From the NCBI GenBank assembly GCA_003194525.1, contig NBIV01000315.1, positions 18,340 through 82,339 of the forward strand: a stretch of DNA of 64,000 bases, in the 5' to 3' direction. The notes under the pieces were generated by a model that was not told where the DNA came from, made no database searches, and worked only from the letters and a program-made list of their open reading frames with translations. A program made the translations under genes and the position numbers. This document shows, in pieces, positions 20,330-32,530 of this stretch. Within the stretch, counting starts at the first letter, position 1, and each line of letters starts with the position of its first letter. Origin of the DNA: Gracilariopsis chorda (lineage: Eukaryota > Rhodophyta > Florideophyceae > Gracilariales > Gracilariaceae).

Positions 20330-21124
20330 TGAGGGTGATAACTGATGTTGATGATAATGATAACTGAAGTTGGGCTCCGACAGAAGGCAACGAAGAAGAA
20401 TGAAACAATAACAAGAGTGAAGGTTGTCAGCCTTGGGGTGGTTTACTTGGAGATGCAACATCTGCAACTTATATAGCATCACTAAAGTTCACTACAGCTA
20501 CAAGAAAAACCCTAACCACTAGGTGCGGACAGCCAGTACTACCAATCATATTCAACCATAACACAATAAGGGTTGCACAAACTGGTGACAGTTAACTACA
20601 ACCATGCATAACATTATTCCAGCACATGCCAACGAGGCACGGTAAGTGAAACAACCATGGCCACAAAATGCCTGCATGTCACAGCGCTGTATAATGACTT
20701 ACTTGCGTCATCATGACCATGACGATACACAAAGTCGCATGACACTGTATCCATATTGATAACCTAAGTCCATTGCGTGCGGTGCACGTGCTGGCACACA
20801 CAATCACACGTCTGCCGGAACGTGATGTTCCTGTAAATCATTGTAGCCACACAGAATATCATGTACGTTGTCCATTCACATTATGCCTAGTGGCCCATGC
20901 TGTGCCTACGACCCATACAATGTATACCAGTTGTAATCCACGTAATGCATATGGGCAAATGCAGTAGCCAATCATAAGCCCATTTCACGTTGGGTTAGAG
21001 CACACGCGCATTTGCGCTTTTGCACAGAAGGTGCTCAAAAGTGCCCATCGTTATATGCAACGTTGTTTCCAAGTAGTCTACCATGATGTCCTAGGGCTAT
21101 CAGGCACTCGACCACGTGCCAACA
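20330..21124 (-). repeat. LTR of family B shared by B3 (3' LTR) and B2 (5' LTR), 795 bp
   Basis: It is the same length as 7140-7934 and nearly identical to it, again between an RNase H stop (21125-21127) and a primer-binding site. The U3 module is at 20960-21022. Confidence 0.88.
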
Positions 21125-22628
21125 TCAACACTCCTCCTCGAGTTCCTGATGAAGTCCAGCTCGTTCCAATATCACTCGTGCAGCGGCAGGGCTAAGTGGC
21201 TTGGTGAGGATGTCGGCGTCATGGTCTTCACTCGGAACATAGCTCACAGTTATTAATGTATCCTTGACTAGTTGCCTAATGAATTGTACCTTGACGTTTT
21301 TATGCTTTGCACGCCCAGAAGGGCAATGTTCACCAACAGCCCACTCAATAGCACAATGGTTGTCTGAGAGGATTGGAACATTCTTACCAACTGCTATTCC
21401 ACACTTTCTGAGCACACGTCATATCCAGAGTATCTCCTGAGCAGCCATTATCAATGCATAGTATTCGGCCTCACCAGTGGACAGTGCAACTGAGGACTGC
21501 TTACGGGCACCATAGAAACATGAGCTGGAGCCAAGTTTAATCAAATACCCAGACAAAGACTTGCGATCTGTTTTATCGCCAGCAAAATCAGAGTCTACAA
21601 AAGCATTTAACTGTAGACTTCCTTGGCGGTGCAGTAAACCATGATCACCAGTGCCACGTAGATATCGTAATACACGTTTGGCTGCTCGATGACATTATGC
21701 AGTAGGAGCATTCTGGAAGCGCGCCAGTATAAGAACAGGATCCAGTATGTCCAAACGCGTACGCAATGCCAAGTACAGCAGAGACCCGATCATCTGCTGA
21801 TACAATTGAACATCACATGGTGATTTATGCTCCTCCACATCAAGTGAAGAAAAGAAATATTCCACCATTTGGCTTGGTGCTGATTTCGAATTCTGCAGTC
21901 CAAACCTGCGCAGTATCCCTTCGATATACATGGGTTGTGCAAGTTTCACACCCAATATCTGGCAATTGGAGTCCGTCTTCCAGGTAAACGCAACACCTAG
22001 GTAGAGTCTGACACGATCCTCAACACGCAGATCATACAGTGCCTTGAGCTCCTCCAAGAGTCGGGACCGTTCTTCAGCACTTGGCGTGAAGATGAGAAGG
22101 TCGTCCACGTATACCAGGATGTACGCATAGGTATTCGTGGTCAATTTGCGCAGGAACACGCATGGTGCACTAGGCAGTTCTTCAAATCGTAAGCCTTTAA
22201 TATCAGTACTGAACTTGGTGTGCCACGCAAGGTGAGCCTGTTTCAGTCCATATGTGGCATTTAGCAGTTTAAAACAACGCGACTTCAGCCCAGGTATACC
22301 ACGCGGAGACATTACACAAAGGGCTTCCTTTAGGTCACCATTGAGGAACGCGGTCTTGATGTCAACCAGTGCGACATACATTTGCATGCACAGCATAAGG
22401 TACAAGAACATGCGAACCAAGTTGAAAGATACAACCGGTGCATACGTCTCCATTTAATCCTGACCATATGTCTGGTGGTTCCCTCCTGCTACGATTCGAG
22501 CTCGGAATCGGTCCACTGAGGCGTCTGCATCACGTTTCACTTTAAGAATGACATGTGTAAGTAACGGGTGTGACTGCAGTGAGTCATTTTGGAACCCAAT
22601 TACCTTTGTCATTTAGTGATGTGAGCTC
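21125..22628 (-). pseudogene. RT and RNase H of copy B3
   Basis: This is the only remaining coding part of B3. It begins at the same position as the B2 RT half, right next to a C LTR and with the same flank AGCTC (22624-22628). The RT has YVDD (LVYVDDLLI). It shares TAA 21695-21697 and TGA 21419-21421 with B2 and B4, and has an extra TAA at about 22453 (replacing Asp before METYAPV). It ends ...HQELEEEC, TGA 21125-21127. Confidence 0.87.
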
Positions 22629-23407
22629 TGTTGGCAGTAGTACCTGTGCTGTCACTGAAAACAAAATGTTCCGGGGAGCATGGGCTGTTTTAGAGGGTAC
22701 TTCTGCAAAAGCGCATATGCGCGTGTGCGCGAACCCAACGTGAAACTGGCTTCTGATTGGCTACTGCAAATGTTCGTATGCAACGTGGTGCGTACAAGTG
22801 GTATGGCATAACTGGATCGGTTTGACACACCCACGTGTCCAGCTACTACAGTGGTCACAGTGTACGTTGTGTGCAGGGGTTACTGGTGAATTGGTTGACA
22901 GCTGGTACAAGTGGTACAGCAGTGGTTGGTACAATGGTAAGGTGCGCATGCACTGTCAACAGGTTTACACATGCACGGGTATATTGATGACGTGGGTGTT
23001 GTGTGCATCGCCACATGATGACATGGCACTAACACCACAGGTTACGTGCCGACTTACTGTGACGTGTTGACTTACCGTGATGTGTTGGCATGTGCTGGCG
23101 TGTGTTGGAGTCGTGAATTTGTGCCTTGTCATGGTCATGTGTATGCACGTAACTATTACAGAACGTTGGTGCGTTGGTGTGCGTTGATGTAATGAGGTTG
23201 TGCTGAGCTGGCTATGCCATGTTAGATGATGATTGGTAGTATTGAGTGTCCCTGCTTAGTGGTTTAGGTTTTACTTGTAGTTGGTGTTCCCGCGCAATTC
23301 GAGTTTAGAGTGGTACATAAGATGTGCCTGAAGGACCTCCAAGTAAATCCAAGCTAGAGCTGGCGAACTTCCCTTCCATCCCCTCAACTTCCTTTCAACT
23401 TTCAACA
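22629..23407 (+). repeat. C LTR at the junction of inverted B copies
   Basis: A complete 779-bp C LTR (TGTTGGCAGT...TTTCAACA) has mismatched flanks: left AGCTC in RT of B3 (- strand), right AAAAA in gag of B4 (+ strand). Lack of a duplication and the switch of B orientation mark it as a product of recombination between C LTRs rather than a simple insertion. The U3 module is at 22706-22768. Confidence 0.88.
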
Positions 23408-26400
23408 AAAAATTGTCAAATGGGGGCAAAAATGATTGTAATATATCAGATTCCAACTCAAACATTGAGTCCAATGGGGGTGCTTATGCTTTTGCCACCA
23501 AAAATGGTTACCATTGCACTTTCTGCCAACACGATGGCCACACGCAGGACGGATGCCACATGAATCCTTACAATCCGGACAACCGTCTACCCAAAGTCAT
23601 CTTGGACCTACTCAAAACTGGTTCAAGTGACAAGTCTAAGCACTCTGACAAGTCATCACGAAGGGGATCCAAGATTGAGATCGCTGGAATGGGTGTCAAG
23701 AAGTCTACAGTGCTCCCATATGTGTGTAACAGCATGGATACGTATGCAGACAGTGGTGCCACGTCCAATTTCTTTTGTTCTGCTTCTGCATTTGTGCCCA
23801 ACACATTGGTTGACATATCTCCGAGGCGTATTGAACTTGCTGACAATACCACGGTCACGGCCACACAACAAGAGGATGTTTTACTGCGCTTCGTCGAGGC
23901 TAATCTCCGATTTACGGATGTACTACATGTCCCAGATCTTGGGTACAACTTAGTGTCGGTTGGTCGTATGCCCGATAAAGAAATACAGTCACTGTTCGGC
24001 GCAAGTCAGGTTCGCATTACCCACGAAGAGGGGTTTGAAATTGTTTGTGGTTAACGACACACACGATCTAGGTTGCACACGCTGCCATGTCTCATCTAGC
24101 ACACCGATCACACAAGGCTACTATCCGCAAAAGACCAAGAAGTCACAAAGCTGTGGCACCGCCGACTTCCATATATGAACCCATGAGACCTTCAAAAGGT
24201 ACACGAACAAGTTTATGGAGTGCCAAAGCTGAAACACATGGAGGAGGTATGTCGACCATGCCAAGTTGGCAAAGCGCATAAATTTCCGTTTTTGGGAAAG
24301 TTCAAACGATCAAAGGAGATTGGAGACATTGTGCACTCGGACATCATTGGTCCTCTGCTGCCATCGTTTCCAGATCGTTTTCAGTATGCGTCTGCGTTTA
24401 TCGATGACCGCTCTCGATATGTCTTCCTCGGCTTCATGTTGCATAGATCTGAAATTGGGGAAGTCTGTTTGGGTATAAGGCAGAAGCTCCAGCAGCTTGG
24501 AGGAGCGCATGTGCTTGTTCAAAATTTGCACTCGAACAATGCAGAGGAGTACATTGCGTTACAAGAAAACAATGCCAATGGTCTGCAGGGAACGTCGTTC
24601 TCACTCCTTATACACCGGAACATAACGCAATTGCCGAGCGCATCAATCGCACCATGGAAGAAGCTGCTCGAGCTTTGCTGATTCAAGCCAACTTGCCAGA
24701 GTGCCTATGGCCCTATGCACTTAAATAGGTTATTTATCTTCGCAACAGAGTTCCACATTCTACCACCAGCTCAACTCCATACCTGTTGGTGAATGGTAAT
24801 AAGCCATCAATGAAGCATGCTAGAGTGTTTGGATGCGCAGCATATGTATTGAAAATGAACCCGGACACCAAGTTCGAGTCCCGTGCACTTGAGGGAGTGT
24901 ACTTGCAGACTCTGGATCATGGTGTTTACGAGGTTCTGGTCACTGGTGACTATGAGATACCTCGAATTGTGAGGTCCCCGCATGTCACTTTTGATGAATC
25001 TACATTCCCTGGTGTCCCATACCTCGTAAACTATATGGATGACGAAAGTGCATCAGACGTTGACTATAGTAGCGCTGGGTATGAGAGCTCTAGTGACAGT
25101 TCAGATGAGTTTTCACTAGATGAACTCGGAGAACTTAGGTCAGACGCAGAAACAGATGCACAGGATGCACCAGACCAACCCACAGAAACTGTGAATGAGG
25201 TTCAAACTCCAAGCATTGACAATGCTGCGAGCGATACCAATTCTGCGGAGGACGCTAACGAGGATTCTAGTGATATTGATGAGTCCAATGTTCATTCCGA
25301 ACCAGAATCTAGATACCCTCGTGGTAGTAGGCGTGCACCACAGCCCTGGTGGAATATGGCTGTTGCCGCTACCTCTCAAGTCGAAGTGACCACAACTGAC
25401 GATCCAACACTTCAGGAGGCATTATCTTAAACTCCATCGGAAAGAGCTCAATGCGAGAGCGCCATTGATGAAGAGCTCACATCACTAAACGACAAAGGTA
25501 ATTGGGTTCCAGATGACTCACTGCAGTCACACCCGTTACTTACACATGTCATTCTTAAAGTGAAACGTGATGCAGACGCCTCAGTGGACCGATTCCGAGC
25601 TCGAATCGTAGCAGGAGGGAACCACCAGACATATGGTCAGGATTACATGGAGACGTATGCACCGGTTGTATCTTTCAACTTGGTTCGCATGTTCTTGTAC
25701 CTTATGCTGTGCATGCAAATGTATGTCGCACAGGTTGACATCAAGACCGCGTTCCTCAATGGTGACCTAAAGGAAGCCCTTTGTGTAATGTCTCCGCGTG
25801 GTATACCTGGGCTGAAGTCGCGTTGTTTTAAACTGCTAAATGCCACATATGGACTGAAACAGGCTCACCTTGCGTGGCACACCAAGTTCAGTACTAATAT
25901 TAAAGGCTTACGATTTGAAGAACGGCCTTGTGCACCATGCGTGTTCCTGCGCAAATTGGCCACGAATACCTATGCGTACATCCTGGTATACGCGAACGAC
26001 CTTCTCATCTTCACGCCAAGTGCTGAAGAACGGTCCCGAATCTTGGAGTAGCTCAAGGCACTGTATGATCTGCGTGTTGAGGATCGTGTCAGACTCTACC
26101 TAGGTGTTGAGTTTACCTGGAAGACGGACTCCAATGGCCAGATATTGGGTGTGAAACTTGCACAACCCATGTATATCGAAGAGATACTGCGCAGGTTTGG
26201 AGTGCAGAATTCGAAATCAGCACCAAGCCAAATTGTGGAATCTTTCTTTTCTTCACTTGATGTGGAGGAGCAAAAATCACCATGTGATGTTCAATTGTAT
26301 CAGCAGATGATCGGGTCTCTGCTGTACTTGGCATTGCGTACGCGTTTGGACATACTGGATCCTGTTCTTATACTGGCGCGCTTCCAGAATGCTCCTACTG

Positions 26401-26975
26401 CATAATGTCATCGAGCAGCCAAACGTGTATTACGATATCTACGTGGCACTGGTGATCATGGTTTACTGCACCGCCAAGGAAGTCTACAGTTAAATGCTTT
26501 TGTAGACTCTGATTTTGCTGGCGATACAACAGATCGCAAGTCTTTGTCTGGGTATTTGATTAAACTTGGCTCCAGCTCATGTTTCTATGGTGCCCGTAAG
26601 CAGTCCTCAGTTGCACTGTCCACTGGTGAGGCCGAATACTATGCATTGATAATGGCTGCTCAGGAGATACTCTGGATATGACGTGTGCTCAGAAAGTGTG
26701 GAACAGCAGTTGGTAAGAATGTTCCAATCCTCTCAGACAACCATTGTGCTATTGAGTGGGCTGTTGGTGAACGTTGCCCTTCTGGGCGTGCAAAGCATAT
26801 AGACGTCAAGGTACAATTCATTAGGCAACTAGTCAAGGATACATTAATAACTGTGAGCTATGTTCCGAGTGAAGACCATGACGCCGACATCCTCACCAAG
26901 CCACTTAGCCCTGCCGCTGCACGAGTGATATTGGAACGAGCTGGACTTCATCAGGAACTCGAGGAGGAGTGTTGA
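23408..26975 (+). pseudogene. Copia Gag(partial)-protease-Pol of copy B4
   Basis: It starts mid-gag at the C LTR edge and keeps the zinc knuckle, a protease (DSGATSNFF), TAA 24052-24054 (a CAA in B2), the conserved TAG 24097-24099 at the protease/integrase boundary, pre-integrase, integrase with the shared one-base deletion near 24603, a complete acidic linker, TAA near 25428 (EALS*), RT with YAND in place of YVDD, TAG near 26048 and the shared TAA 26403-26405 and TGA 26679-26681. RNase H ends ...HQELEEEC at TGA 26973-26975. This is the reference copy for the linker that B2 lost. Confidence 0.88.
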
Positions 26976-27749
26976 TGTTGGCACGTGGTCGAGTGCCTGA
27001 TAGCCCTAGGACATCATGGTAGACTACTTGGAAACAACGTTGCATATAACGATGGGCACGTTTGAGCACCTTCTGTGCAAAAGCGCAAATGCGCGTGTGC
27101 TCTAACCCAACGTGAAATGGGCTTATGATTGGCTACTGCATTTGCCCATATGCATTACGTGGTTTACAACTGGTATACATTGTATGGGTCGTAGGCACAG
27201 CATGGGCCACTAGGCATAATGTGAATGGACAACGTACATGAGATTCTGTGTGGCTACAATGATTTACAGGAACATCACGTTCCGGCAGACGTGTGATTTT
27301 GTGTGCCAGCACGTGCACCGCACGCAATGGACTTAGGTTATCAATATGGATACAGTGTCATGCGACTTTGTGTATCGTCATGGTCATGATGACGCAAGTA
27401 AGTCATTTTACAGGGCTGTGAGATGCTTGTATATTGTTGTCGTGGTTGTTTCACTTACCGTGCTTCGTTGGCATGTGCTGGAATAATGTTATGCATGGTT
27501 GTAGTTAACTGTCACCAGTTTGTGCAACCCTTATTGTGTTATGTTTGAATATGATTGGTAGTACTGGCTGTTCGCACTTACTGGTTAGGGTTTTTCTTGT
27601 AGCTGTAATGAACTTTGGTGATGCTATATAAGTTGCAGATGTTGCAACTCCAAGTAAACCACCCCACGGCTGAACACCTTCACTCTTGTTTTTCTTCTTT
27701 TTTTTTCCTTTCCAATTCTGTCGACGCCCAAATTCATTTATCATTAACA
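26976..27749 (+). repeat. LTR of family B between B4 and B5 (774 bp)
   Basis: It runs TGTTGGCACG...CATTAACA, directly after the B4 stop and directly before a primer-binding site. The U3 module is at 27078-27140 and the TATA box TATATAA at 27625-27631. It differs at its 3' end from the LTRs of B1 and B2, so it belongs to a somewhat diverged subfamily. Confidence 0.88.
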
Positions 27750-27763
27750 GGTTACGGGCCCAG
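27750..27763 (+). promoter_or_regulatory. Primer-binding site of B5, half-tRNA-iMet type
   Basis: GGTTACGGGCCCAG has one mismatch to the B1/B2/C site and follows the LTR directly. Confidence 0.8.
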
Positions 27764-28295
27764 AACTTCGACATATTGCAGACGTCGCTCTTATTTATCT
27801 TCCATTTGTTTTTTCGTTGCGAATATTGTGGGTACATAGTTGCAGAGATGAAAGTAGGCAAAAAGTTCAGGGAGTTGTCTCTGGTAAACCCACCTGCGCC
27901 TGTTCTGATCCCTGTGTCTTTGGTTTCATCGCGCAAAGATCGATCAAGGTTCACGCAAGAGACCAGCAGGGGTCAACTGCTGAAAGAATATCGCGCTTGC
28001 AAGTAACCGCCCTGGGAAGTTTCGTACGGATTAAGCACCCTTCTCTCGAAGTGCGCAGAGTAGGGCAGGTCAAAGAAAATCGCAGCTCGCCCGTGGACAG
28101 AGTATCCAGGGTCCAGGGGTTCAATCCTAATGGTAACAGAGGTAGTTCCTCCTGTCAGTGCGTCTGTTTTTACGACGTTTTATCTATATTTTCTTTTCCA
28201 AGTGTGCTGCAAAGCTGCTCGTGAGCACACCCGGGGCATAGAAGAGCCGAACGTCGCCTGTGAATCGCGTACCAGACGCGTCTGGACAAGTGTTG
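27764..28295 (+). other. Leader of truncated copy B5, with conserved module 27954-28166
   Basis: This untranslated leader is homologous to those of B1 and B2 and holds the conserved module. Homology stops near 28295, just after the palindrome CAGACGCGTCTG, where Gypsy G1 RNase H sequence begins on the other strand. No gag of B5 remains. ORFs here are leader read-through and not supported. Confidence 0.75.
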
Positions 28296-29160
28296 GTTGC
28301 ATCCGTACCAAGGGTGTAGTGAAAACCAGATTTCAGCAAAGTCAACATTGCAGAGGAGATCAGCATGGCTTTCAGCTTCTGGAACGCATGACTCTCGTTC
28401 TCCTCAAGGACTCCAAACCGATCTGGTTGTCTTTTGTGCAGGTTTCTGTTAAATGGAGCTACTATCTTGGCGAACCCCTTGATAAACCATCGGTATACAT
28501 TATACAAACCAATAAAAAAACCATATCCGTCTGGATCCGTGGACGTTTGGCCTGCTGAACCGCTATAATATTATTTTCGGCTACCTGCAGGTGTCTTGGG
28601 CTGATCATGTGACCCAGGTACTCCACCTTTTGGTCAGAGAACACTTAGTTGCGTTCTTTGAGCGTTACCCAAGCATTCTCTAGGGAGTGGAGCAGTGTTC
28701 GGACGTGCCAATAGTGTTCTTCAACTGATTTGGAGTACATGACTACGTCATCTATATAAACCAGTGTGGTCTGCGATCTTACTTTCAATAGGATTATATC
28801 CAGAGCTCTGTGGAACGTATCGGGCGCAGTTCGCAAACAAAATGAAGTTTGAAAGAAGCGGAAGAGACCAGCGTGGGAAGTGAATGTAGTCTTGTCTCTA
28901 TCCTTCTCGGGTATCTCCACCTGCCAGTAACAGCAAGTGGCGTCCAGTGTGGTAACCACTTTCGCATCCAGGAGGGAATCGATAGATCTGTCCATTCTAG
29001 GTATCGGATACGAATTTCTGACGGTAATGGCTTTCGGTTTTGACAGTCGATACAAAACCACATTCTGGTATCTCCCTTCTTTTGGACCAATAGCCCTAGG
29101 CTGCCCCAATCCGCATATGCGCGCTGGATTACCCCTTCCTTCAACATTCTTTCCACCTCT
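28296..29160 (-). pseudogene. Gypsy reverse transcriptase and RNase H start (G1)
   Basis: This holds RVT_1 motifs in order: a template-binding segment ending SYPIPRMDRSID, TTLDATCCYWQVEI, FTSHAGLFRF and the catalytic YIDD (LVYIDDVVMYSKS), then the thumb/connection and the first strand of RNase H (YTLGTDATN), where it ends at 28296. Frames change near 28640 and 28500, so at least two frameshifts are needed. It is inactive as it stands. Confidence 0.85.
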
Positions 29161-29525
29161 TGGATTTCAACCTATCGGGCTTTCAGACCTGCCACGTATG
29201 GTGTTTGGTGTATCTTCTTGGCTGCGGGAACCAAGTTGACTCTGTACTGCATGTTTGTCATCACTCCAGGATGACCTGACCACATGATACTAAACGGATC
29301 CAATAGGCCAAATATACGGTCCTTTCAAAGTTTCCCTTCAGAGCCGATTGTTACATCCTCTTTGTAGTTGGTACTTCCGTTCGAAGATGGTGCCGTTTCG
29401 GCAATTACTGGCGTGGTTGGTTTCTCTTCTTCTGCGACCGGTTTTGCTCCCCCTTAATTAGGGTGGAGTTCTCCGGACGACCTTTGTGGTGTCAGGTTAG
29501 ATTTACTACCCGAGGCAGGAGATGC

Positions 29526-30137
29526 TTATCCAATAACCTTGTTCTTGGGTAGTTTGACCGTATAGTTACTGACGTTGCCTAAGCATAACTGAAAGGGTTT
29601 ATTCGGTACGTTGTTCACGACTCCGTTTGCCATCATGTTCATATGGCATTCCAATACCTTATCGTGGCTTTGTACTGTTAGGAGACTTGGTCGGTCGGGT
29701 ACCAATTTCGCTACCACTTGATGCATGGGCGGGACCCGAATAGACGTCGCAATTCGAACCTTATTGGATACTGTCGCCAAAGGCGTTTCTTGCCTTGGTT
29801 TTGATGCGGTTTTCGACTTATACCGACCATTTATGGCTAATATTGGACCCTTTTGGAACAAAAACGTTCTGGTTCGAGACAAATTTGCTTGGATATAGTT
29901 GTCGATGAATGTAATTCCAAGAATACAATCCGTTGCCAATTCATTGATCACGATAAACCGTACCAGTAACCTGAGGGGTCTTACGGCTGCTGTCATGTCT
30001 ACGATGCGGTGGACTGCTAATGGTCGCTTATTTGCATTCACCAACGGGTTTGTAAGGGCAAATGGCTGTACCATGTCCAACACCTTCGGGTATAATAACT
30101 TTGCATTAACCAGAATGGGCCCAGCTCCCGTATCCAA
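29526..30137 (-). pseudogene. Gypsy aspartic protease (G1)
   Basis: An open segment of 203 codons begins at the active-site motif MDTGAGPILVN and continues with a retropepsin-like fold (LGITFIDNYIQA as the second Gly motif) and a linker ending LPKNKVIG. The equivalent segment in G2 reads LDTGSGPNLVH and ends LAKNTIVG. It is the best preserved part of G1. The N-terminal boundary with gag is frameshifted. Confidence 0.8.
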
Positions 30138-32530
30138 GATCGCAGTGCACGGGATGAAGTGGTTAACAGAAAACGCAAGGATGATGTTTACTTTGAATTA
30201 ACCACGCTTCAGAAAACAGGTAGGTACCGATTGGTATTCTAGCGCTTCCTGTCCGGTAACCAAATGGTTCACATCCACACGAGAAAACAGTATTGCCGGT
30301 TGGCATTCCGAATGAGACTGGCTGGGAGTGGCCTGTGGACGAATCTTTAAGCGTTTTACGCCTGGGATGATGCGGCATCGGCTTTGGCTGCCGAGTCCAT
30401 ACTGTTTATCAAATTACCCTGTTCGTTTAGAGGGGTGTGCTTGCCCTGAACCTTTCCGTTTCCGCCCGCTTGGCCATATACCACCTGATGGTTCTGTTGG
30501 CGGGCTTGGAAGAGTACAGCTCAAACCTGCGGGGTGACATTCGGAGAGGTCATAGCCAAGTGCTGAGGTGATAGAAAAAACCAACAAAGAAGATTCTCAG
30601 TGGTTGGATCCCTCAAAGCCATCCAGGTTCCGTGCACCGGCGTTCGGTCCATCGTTTGGACACGTGCCGTATGGTACGAAGACTACTGAATCTGTGATGT
30701 AGTCCTACCAAAAGGTTGTATTGCGAGTAACTGTGGGTCGAGGACGGACACATGTACGGCTGGTGTTGATACCCTTGGGAATGAGGCTGCCGTTGTGGAC
30801 GTCCAAGCGAATGCTGGAGAAACCGATGTGGAGGTGGCTCAGGTGTGTACCAAAAGGACCGTGGATCCAACTGCTGTGTCATCCTGCGCTGTGTTCTCGA
30901 AGAGTGACGAGTAATCGACCCCCAGGATGCGCCGCTTCCGTTTATCCTTACCAAGCTTGACAACCGCGCTGGGCTGTCTTCGACCCGCTCGGTGAGTATC
31001 TTCAAGGGCTCGTGCATATCACGCCAGCCCGTTATATTCCATCTTTCGGTTCGTCGCGAGGTGATTACTCACCTGCATCCTAGCGGCTTTGTCGATGATA
31101 CCTGCTAACAACAACTCCAACCGAGTGGTACTGAACATATTACCGCACCGGAAGGCCATCGCCAACAACTATTTCGCGGATTCCAATTCGGTTCGTCCTG
31201 ACTACTGATGGTAGCCGAGAATGTCAGCAAAAGCCTCTCGAATAACCCCGTCGGTCACATAGATTTCCAAAAGATAATTGTCGACCTACGGGTAAGTCCG
31301 AATCATATCCATTTGCTCCTCATGAACCGACAAGGTGTTCCCTTGCATCCTACTGTGGAGAAGGGATGCGGCCTGTTTCTTCAAGTAGAATTAAAACAAC
31401 CACATTCCTGCGCCTTCTCAAAAACCATTCTGGTCACAATCGATCTTGAACCTTTGAAGGTAATCAATGATCGAAATGAGATCATCACCCATGAAGGTAG
31501 TATCACCCATTTGGAAATCAAGCCGTTTGTACTGCTGGGTAATCTTTTGAGCTACCTGTGAGGTGTAATCAGAATCCCGGGTCCGTAACCTATAGTTTCT
31601 GTATTCAACCGCCTTGGTCAACAGGTCGTTCAACGGCAGAATGAACTCCAGGTCCAAAAGTGTGTCAGACTCATTGTCATTAGATGATTCATACCATTTG
31701 GTTTTACCTTTACGGTTCTTCATGACCTTCCGACGGTGTTTTTCCTTCCTCTGTGTCCTACCTTTACCATGCTCGTCATCCTCCGGCGACTCCGTATCGA
31801 TAATGGAGTCTGAGGAGTTGGGGTCCATCCCACGGCCCGTTCTCCGCCTCCTCTTGGTCTTCTTCATTCCTTTTGGTCTCCGTCGCTGGTCATCCTTCGG
31901 GATTGACGACCCACCGCCACCAGGGTCTCCTCCATTGGGTCCCTGGTTGGTTGTACCAGTTGGTTCCGAAAGGTATATATTACCCAGGCCTTCATCTACC
32001 TGGAGGTCTGCCCGTTCCCAAAATGGTTCGGGAAGCTTCTCAACAGTTTGTTTTATAGGAAAGGATGGCTGGGTAGCCTTCGTTACCTAAAAAAGCTGTT
32101 AGCTACCTTGATTAACTGGTGTCATTACCGGGGCGGTTTGGGGGCTCCGCGTGGCTACCAGTCGGTTTGCCTGCAGGAACTCCTGCACCATTTGGCCTAT
32201 GTATTTTCGAGCTTCCTGCTGGATGAATCGAAAAACGAAAGCTGGTACTTGATCGAAGAGGTCGTGAGTAGCTCGGTCGATCACCATCTTGTTAAGACTA
32301 TCAGAATCCAATTTGAATAGCACCACCTTAGGTTTGTCTTCATGGTTGTTCTCTACCATTTGATCTGAGTACCGTTCCTGGGCCCCACCAAGGACGCGTT
32401 CCCTACCAGATGGGTTACCGGGGGAGTGGCATCCTTCGCCGTCCGCAACTCGTTGCTGGAATAGGCCTGTACGGTAGTTCTTCGTCATATTTCCTCCGGG
32501 TGTCCAGTATTGGTTCAACAAATCCGTGAG
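30138..32530 (-). pseudogene. Gypsy Gag region (G1), broken into several frames
   Basis: Fragments at 32521-32099 and 31867-31418 are Gag-like. The second has a basic/acidic N-terminal half, then LNDLLTKAVEYRNYRL and LISIIDYLQRFKIDCDQN, which match G2 Gag at 47065-46850. From 31417 to about 30600 the frame breaks repeatedly and no zinc knuckle could be placed with confidence. Similarity to G2 supports the assignment. Confidence 0.65.

Larger units (their letters stand above)
7140..21124 (-). mobile_element. Copia family B, copy B2 (split by nested element C)
   Basis: The 5' LTR is at 20330-21124, gag-protease at 18263-19675, integrase and linker down to 17069, then element C (9438-17068), then RT-RNase H 7935-9437 and the 3' LTR at 7140-7934. 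Compared with B4, about 190 bp of linker/RT start is missing at the C junctions. Both LTRs are shared with neighbouring B copies. Confidence 0.85.
28296..32530 (-). mobile_element. Gypsy LTR retrotransposon G1, decayed and 3'-truncated
   Basis: On the - strand there are gag (about 32530-30138), protease (30137-29526), RT and the start of RNase H (29156-28296). Integrase and 3' LTR are missing, since the element is cut at 28295 by the B5 leader. Gag and RT are related to those of G2. The 5' LTR was not identified. Confidence 0.82.
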
